A DNA stretch of 19,700 bases. It comes from an uncultured Porphyromonas sp. (GTDB lineage Bacteria; Bacteroidota; Bacteroidia; Bacteroidales; Porphyromonadaceae). The notes under the pieces were generated by a model that was given only the letters and a program-made list of their open reading frames with translations, was not told the origin of the DNA and did not search any database. Every line of letters starts with the position of its first letter. Position 1 is the stretch's first letter. Of this stretch, positions 15,574 to 19,700 are shown piece by piece. The translations under genes were made by a program, and so were the position numbers. The stretch spans positions 1 through 19,700 of the forward strand of contig CALTVJ010000029.1 in NCBI GenBank assembly GCA_943912835.1. Direction: 5' to 3'.

Positions 15574-17565
15574 ATGAACTTAAAGCATTTATTCTCCGCC
15601 ACACTCGCTACCATATCATTAGTAGCCTGTGCTAACATTGGTAACCCAGAAGGAGGTCCCTATGACATGACTCCCCCTCGATTGGTCTCTGCAAAACCAA
15701 ATATGAGAGAGTTGAATGTCCAAAGCAATCGTATAGTCCTAGAGTTTAATGAGTACATTAAACTCTCAGGGCAAGATAAGCTTATCATCTCCCCACCCCA
15801 GCAAAAACCGCCTATAGTAACAGCGAACGGGAAACATATATCTGTCAAACTAGTAGATAGTTTACGCCCTAATACAACTTATAGCTTTTACTTTGATGAC
15901 GCTATAGTAGACAATAATGAGGATAACCCTCTAGAAGACTTTGACTACCTCTTCTCGACGGGTAAGACTATTGACACAATGCGCTTATCTGGTATTGTCC
16001 TTGATGCCGAAACTTTGGAACCTATACCGAACTTAGTCGCAGGGGCATATTGGCAAAAAGATGTAGAAGACAGCACTGTTTTGCGTACCTCATTTCCCTT
16101 TGTTGGCAAAACCAATAAACAAGGACGTTTTGTTGTCCTTGGCCTCAAAGATTCTACCTATCGCGTCTTTGCACTCAAAGACGATGACAATGACTACCGT
16201 TACAATGGGCAGAGCGAAGGCTTTGCATTCCTATCTGATGATTTTAAGACAAGCAAGCTTGACAGTATCAAGACTGATACAATCAAGATTGATTCAATCG
16301 TAAGACGAGATACTCTATACAGGGACTCTATCGTTTCTTACCAACATACTTACTATCGTCCTGATGACATTGTTCTTCGTTATTTTACCCCTAAGAGCCG
16401 TCAAAAAGGATTACAACGAAACCAACGTGAGGACAGTGTACGCATAAGTCTAGAGTTTGCAGAGGTTTTGACCCATGCTCCACTTCTACACTCATTAGAC
16501 AAGCCACAAGCCAACAACAAAGACTTATATTTGGCAACACTAGCACCAAGTAAACGTGAAGCCATCTATTGGCTCCGAGATAAATCTCTCATTGAGGCTG
16601 ATTCTATCCGTTTTGCCTTAACTTACGAAAAGACTGACTCTCTCATGAAGCTGTCTCAAAAGACAGACACTTTGGTCTTCATGCAACCCAGAAAATCGGA
16701 AGACAAGAAACCTAAGGACAAAGCAAAGCCAGACAATCCACTCAAACTTAAACTCAGTGGAGCAACAGGGATATTAGCCGCTACACCACAAGATAGTCTA
16801 ACGCTTGAAAGCAACTTCCCTCTTAAACAATTATCCCCAGAGCAAATACTCGTTGAAGTTGGGCAAGACAGCCTATACAAGCCCCATAAATACAATCTTA
16901 TCCAAGATAGTATAAATGCCCTCAAGTATCATCTACTGTTTGAACGCAAATATGGCAATAGCTATCGTGTCAAAATAGACTCAGCATCAATAGAGAGTAT
17001 ATACGGACATAAGTCCGACTCATTACAATTTGAACAAAAAGTTGAGAATGAAGATAGCTTCGGACGACTGCAAATACGTCTCGAAGGTCTGAAATCTAAC
17101 ACAAAATACATAGCCCAATTGCTAGACAAAAGCGGAAATACTCAGATAGACTTGCCGCTTGATGTGTTTAGAGATAGCACCAAGACAGCAAAGGCCACAG
17201 ATAGTTTGATGGTTGCTTCTGATAGTATTCTTAGCATCAATAAAGATAAGAGCGTCTATATCGTCGAATTTCCAGACCTTAAACCTGATACTTATTATCT
17301 AAGGCTCTTTGAGGATAGCAATGGAGATGGACTCTGGACTACGGGAGAATATCCGATTAAACAGCCAGAGAATATGTATTATAGCCCTGAAAAATATGAG
17401 GTTAAGAAGAGCTTCACTACTAGTGAACAATGGGAGCCTATGGCTCTACCTCTAGACAAGCAAAAGCCACAAGAACTCCTCAAGACGAAACCAGAAGAGC
17501 GCAAAAAACGAGAGGACAAAAACAAAGAGTACTACAAACGCCTTGAAGACAAAAAACGAAAATAA
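15574..17565 (+). CDS. Ig-like (SbsA-type) domain lipoprotein
   Basis: The 663-aa product begins with a lipoprotein signal ending LVAC (Cys19). Residues 30-130 match the Bacteroidetes SbsA-type Ig-like domain (MTPPRLVSAKPN... to YLFSTG). A carboxypeptidase-regulatory-like beta sandwich follows at about 136-210 (AETLEPIPNL, KQGRFVVLGL). Residues 228-254 are a degenerate DSI/DT repeat. Residues 581-592 read DSNGDGLWTTGE, an EF-hand-like calcium loop. The C-terminus is a strongly charged Lys/Glu/Arg tail. The function is unknown; it is probably on the periplasmic or outer surface. It lies 31 bp after the transglycosylase and overlaps recX by 23 bp. Confidence 0.85.
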   Translation: MNLKHLFSATLATISLVACANIGNPEGGPYDMTPPRLVSAKPNMRELNVQSNRIVLEFNEYIKLSGQDKLIISPPQQKPPIVTANGKHISVKLVDSLRPNTTYSFYFDDAIVDNNEDNPLEDFDYLFSTGKTIDTMRLSGIVLDAETLEPIPNLVAGAYWQKDVEDSTVLRTSFPFVGKTNKQGRFVVLGLKDSTYRVFALKDDDNDYRYNGQSEGFAFLSDDFKTSKLDSIKTDTIKIDSIVRRDTLYRDSIVSYQHTYYRPDDIVLRYFTPKSRQKGLQRNQREDSVRISLEFAEVLTHAPLLHSLDKPQANNKDLYLATLAPSKREAIYWLRDKSLIEADSIRFALTYEKTDSLMKLSQKTDTLVFMQPRKSEDKKPKDKAKPDNPLKLKLSGATGILAATPQDSLTLESNFPLKQLSPEQILVEVGQDSLYKPHKYNLIQDSINALKYHLLFERKYGNSYRVKIDSASIESIYGHKSDSLQFEQKVENEDSFGRLQIRLEGLKSNTKYIAQLLDKSGNTQIDLPLDVFRDSTKTAKATDSLMVASDSILSINKDKSVYIVEFPDLKPDTYYLRLFEDSNGDGLWTTGEYPIKQPENMYYSPEKYEVKKSFTTSEQWEPMALPLDKQKPQELLKTKPEERKKREDKNKEYYKRLEDKKRK

Positions 17566-18055
17566 CTCCGATATTAGCCTCTCGGATGCTCGTACAAAGG
17601 CTGAACGCTACTGTGCAAAAGCAGAACGCTCGCTCCGTGCTATAAAGGACAAGCTATACACATGGCAAGTCCCCAAAGAATATCATACTGAGATTATTAA
17701 TCATCTATATGAAGCAAACTTTCTTGACGAAAAACGTTACGCCTTAGCTTTTGCACGAGATAAACATCGCTTCTCTGCTTGGGGAAAAGAACGCATTAAG
17801 GCTGAATTACGGATAAATCTTGTCTCCAATGAAGCCATCGAAACGACCTTATCAGAAGTTTTTGATGAGTTTGATGAAGAGGAACAACTAGAAAAGATTC
17901 TCAGCAAAAAGTTTAATAGTCTGAAGCCTAGCGATAGCCCTCGCAAACACTTCGAGCAACTGATGCGTTATGGTATGTATCGAGGATACAGATACGAGCA
18001 AATACGAAAGCATATTGACAGACTATTACATGGTCACGACGAAGACTATGAATAA
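17543..18055 (+). CDS. recX: Regulatory protein RecX with a TTG start
   Basis: RecX caps or inhibits RecA filaments. The 170-aa product has the three-helix-repeat pattern of the family: AERYCAKAERSLRAIKDKL, LDEKRYALAFARDKHRFSAWG and a C-terminal MYRGYRYEQIRKHI. There is no ATG or GTG near the N-terminus and the frame is closed at a TAG upstream (17453-17455), so the TTG at 17543, inside the end of the Ig-like gene, is the only ordinary start. The 23-bp overlap suggests translational coupling. recA is not in the window. Confidence 0.88.
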   Translation: MKTKNENNSDISLSDARTKAERYCAKAERSLRAIKDKLYTWQVPKEYHTEIINHLYEANFLDEKRYALAFARDKHRFSAWGKERIKAELRINLVSNEAIETTLSEVFDEFDEEEQLEKILSKKFNSLKPSDSPRKHFEQLMRYGMYRGYRYEQIRKHIDRLLHGHDEDYE

Positions 18056-18082
18056 CCCAACAAGACTAATTACTACACCCAA

Positions 18083-18886
18083 ATGATAAGTTACAAAGAT
18101 TTACAACAAAGTCGCAATTTCTTCCTAATGGCAGGACCTTGCTGTATAGAAGACGAATCTACTGCTATGTACATTGCGGAGCGTGTGACAGAGATAAGCA
18201 ATAAACTAAGCATCCCATATATTTTTAAGGGTTCATACCGCAAAGCCAATCGCTCACGAGTAGACTCGTTCACAGGTATTGGCGATGAAGCCGCCCTCAA
18301 AATTCTAGCGAAGGTTAGAGCGAACTTTGATTGCCCAGTGGTTACTGACATTCATGAGACACACGAAGCTGAGATGGCAGCCGAATATGTAGACATTCTC
18401 CAGATACCAGCTTTCCTATGTCGTCAGACCGATCTTATTGCAGCAGCAGCACGCACAGGCAAGATGGTTAATATCAAGAAAGGGCAATTCCTTAGTGCCA
18501 GTGGTATGGAGCATGCGGCACGCAAAGTTACAGATTGTGGTAACGATCAGGTGATCCTTTGTGAACGTGGTAATAGCTTCGGCTATGGAGACCTCGTTGT
18601 AGACTTTACTAATATACCACAAATGCAACGTAGTGGATTCCCTGTTGTCATGGATGTAACCCATTCTTTACAACGTCCTAACCAAGAGAGTGGCGTCACA
18701 GGAGGTCGCCCTCAACTCATCGAAACCATCGCAAAAGCGGCTATAGCCGTTGGTGCAAACGGACTATTCTTTGAGGTACACCCAGAGCCAAGCATGGCAA
18801 AGAGTGACGCGGCAAACATGCTTCAATTGGATCTATTTGAACCTATGCTTGAACGTCTAACTCGCCTAAGAGAGGCTATTCTTTAG
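18083..18886 (+). CDS. kdsA: 3-deoxy-8-phosphooctulonate synthase (KDO-8-P synthase)
   Basis: KdsA joins phosphoenolpyruvate to arabinose-5-phosphate to make Kdo-8-phosphate for the LPS inner core. The 267-aa product has the barrel motifs AGPCCIEDE, FKGSYRKANRSRVDSF, KKGQFLS, MDVTHSLQRPN and EVHPEPSMAKSD. Cys20 in AGPC together with His194, Glu231 and Asp242 form the metal set of the metal-dependent class, whereas the metal-free E. coli enzyme has Asn in place of the Cys. The start at ATG 18083 lies 27 bp after recX. The gene belongs to the envelope theme of the operon. Confidence 0.95.
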   Translation: MISYKDLQQSRNFFLMAGPCCIEDESTAMYIAERVTEISNKLSIPYIFKGSYRKANRSRVDSFTGIGDEAALKILAKVRANFDCPVVTDIHETHEAEMAAEYVDILQIPAFLCRQTDLIAAAARTGKMVNIKKGQFLSASGMEHAARKVTDCGNDQVILCERGNSFGYGDLVVDFTNIPQMQRSGFPVVMDVTHSLQRPNQESGVTGGRPQLIETIAKAAIAVGANGLFFEVHPEPSMAKSDAANMLQLDLFEPMLERLTRLREAIL

Positions 18887-18899
18887 ACGATTTAGACTT

Positions 18900-19538
18900 A
18901 TGAGCCTAAAGACTTTATTTGTTAGTTTGTGTCTTGTGACAATGCCTCTCTGCGCTCAAAACGTAGAGGGAAAACTTTCTATAATTCGTTATTGGGAAAC
19001 CTGTCCAGATTTTATCTCCGAGCAAAAAGAAATCGTTCTTGAAGCTCTAGATAAAGAAGCAAAACAGAAGCTACCTCTAGAGCTGTATGGAGGGTTCACT
19101 TTACTCAAAGTCAACAATGACGAACTAACAATCCGAACATCGTCCCTCAGTACATGGACGCTCCGTACACTGAAGACCTCTGAAGGGAAAGAAATTTTAG
19201 CAGTTATTCGTACAGTAGAGAGCCCTATTGCAGATAGCCAGCTAGACTTTTATACAAGTTCATGGATACCACTTAAGCGAAGCGAATATTTTTCTTCCCC
19301 CAAAGGGGAACATTTTTTCAACGATCGAAAAGATTTCGAAATGTTGGATAAATATCTCAGCCCCCTTTATACTACATACACCTTTACATCTAGCCATCAG
19401 TTAGAGATCAAACTAAGCCATCCTGATTGGCTGAATGATGAGAAAAAAGAAGAGTTAAACCAAGCTTTTGATCGCTCAACACCTCTATATTTTGAGTGGC
19501 AAGGTAAAAGTTTTAAGAAAGTTAGCCGTCCTATCTAA
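18900..19538 (+). CDS. DUF3256-family exported protein
   Basis: The 212-aa product has a signal peptide (MSLKTLFVSLCLVTMPLCAQ). It resembles the Bacteroidales DUF3256 family in size, start and motifs such as ETCPDFISEQKEIVLEALD near the front. The function is unknown. It lies 13 bp after kdsA and just before a terminator, so it is the last gene of the parA operon. The periplasmic location is inferred from the signal peptide. Confidence 0.75.
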   Translation: MSLKTLFVSLCLVTMPLCAQNVEGKLSIIRYWETCPDFISEQKEIVLEALDKEAKQKLPLELYGGFTLLKVNNDELTIRTSSLSTWTLRTLKTSEGKEILAVIRTVESPIADSQLDFYTSSWIPLKRSEYFSSPKGEHFFNDRKDFEMLDKYLSPLYTTYTFTSSHQLEIKLSHPDWLNDEKKEELNQAFDRSTPLYFEWQGKSFKKVSRPI

Positions 19539-19558
19539 CCTCACATATATTGGCATAA

Positions 19559-19593
19559 AGAAGACCTGCACCCTCATAAAGTGCAGGTCTTCT
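19559..19593 (+). terminator. Terminator of the parA-to-DUF3256 operon
   Basis: AGAAGACCTGCAC (19559-19571) and GTGCAGGTCTTCT (19581-19593) pair perfectly over 13 bp with a 9-nt loop, followed by GTTATTAATTA. It begins 21 bp after the DUF3256 stop. Confidence 0.85.
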
Positions 19594-19635
19594 GTTATTA
19601 ATTACTCAATCGTGAGAGTTATTCAACAAAGAAAA

Positions 19636-19665
19636 TTATCATCATTTTGAGACTATTGCATAATA
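19636..19665 (+). repeat. Second copy of the left-edge repeat motif
   Basis: Bases 19647-19662 read GAGACTATTGCATAAT, close to the reverse complement of 191-206 (GACTATTGGATAAC), and the next bases (ACGGCACTCGC versus ACGCCACTCGG) also agree. The leading TCATTTTGAGA also matches 118-128 on the plus strand. The element may extend beyond the window. Confidence 0.5.
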
Positions 19666-19700
19666 CGGCACTCGCTTCGTTATTTTCGACATTTGGGCTT

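Noticed and set aside
1..19700. tRNA or rRNA genes, CRISPR arrays, prophage or IS transposase genes
   Set aside because: None was visible on either strand; no regularly spaced repeats, integrase or transposase reading frames were found.

Overview
The window looks like chromosomal DNA from a member of the Bacteroidales, most likely Porphyromonas or a close relative. The evidence is the divergent purN / acpP-fabF-rnc arrangement, the Bacteroidetes-specific families (DUF5683, DUF3256, SbsA-type Ig-like lipoprotein), A-rich leaders without Shine-Dalgarno sequences, and several TAnnTTTG -7 elements typical of Bacteroidetes promoters. The genus is an inference; no rRNA or other species marker is present. 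Nothing in the window looks like phage, plasmid or a CRISPR array.

Layout. Bases 1-290 hold no gene I can support; they contain a nested inverted-repeat element (54-222), and a related sequence recurs at the right edge (19636-19665, possibly running to 19700). purN (291-863, minus) diverges from acpP-fabF-rnc (994-3309), the fatty-acid synthesis pair plus RNase III. A DEAD-box RNA helicase (3472-5358) follows behind its own candidate promoter and is coupled by a TAATG overlap to a VanX-like D-Ala-D-Ala dipeptidase (5358-6035). A 50-bp perfect palindrome (6047-6096) ends that unit and also the convergent nitroreductase gene (6105-6830, minus).

The accessory part is 6957-9479. It holds a minus-strand pair: an uncatalogued 44-codon ORF (8898-9032) followed by a 609-aa surface-type lipoprotein (7026-8855) with its own terminator. 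Upstream lies about 450 bp of gene-free DNA with an A11 run, a G7 run and overlapping inverted repeats. An acyl-CoA ligase (9480-11177) with a strong terminator follows.

The right half (11306-19593) reads as one long operon: parA, parB, a DUF5683 protein, an MltD-like lytic transglycosylase with LysM repeats, an Ig-like lipoprotein, recX, kdsA and a DUF3256 protein. Gaps are 31 bp or less, one pair overlaps by 23 bp, a TAnnTTTG box lies in front and a 13-bp terminator hairpin behind. It joins chromosome segregation to peptidoglycan remodelling, outer-membrane and periplasmic proteins, Kdo synthesis for LPS, and control of recombination.

Most of the window is conserved housekeeping DNA. The points most worth following up are a perfect 13-bp hairpin inside the start of the RNase III gene (possible autoregulation by self-cleavage), the small-ORF/lipoprotein pair with its odd upstream region, and the dispersed inverted-repeat family at both edges.
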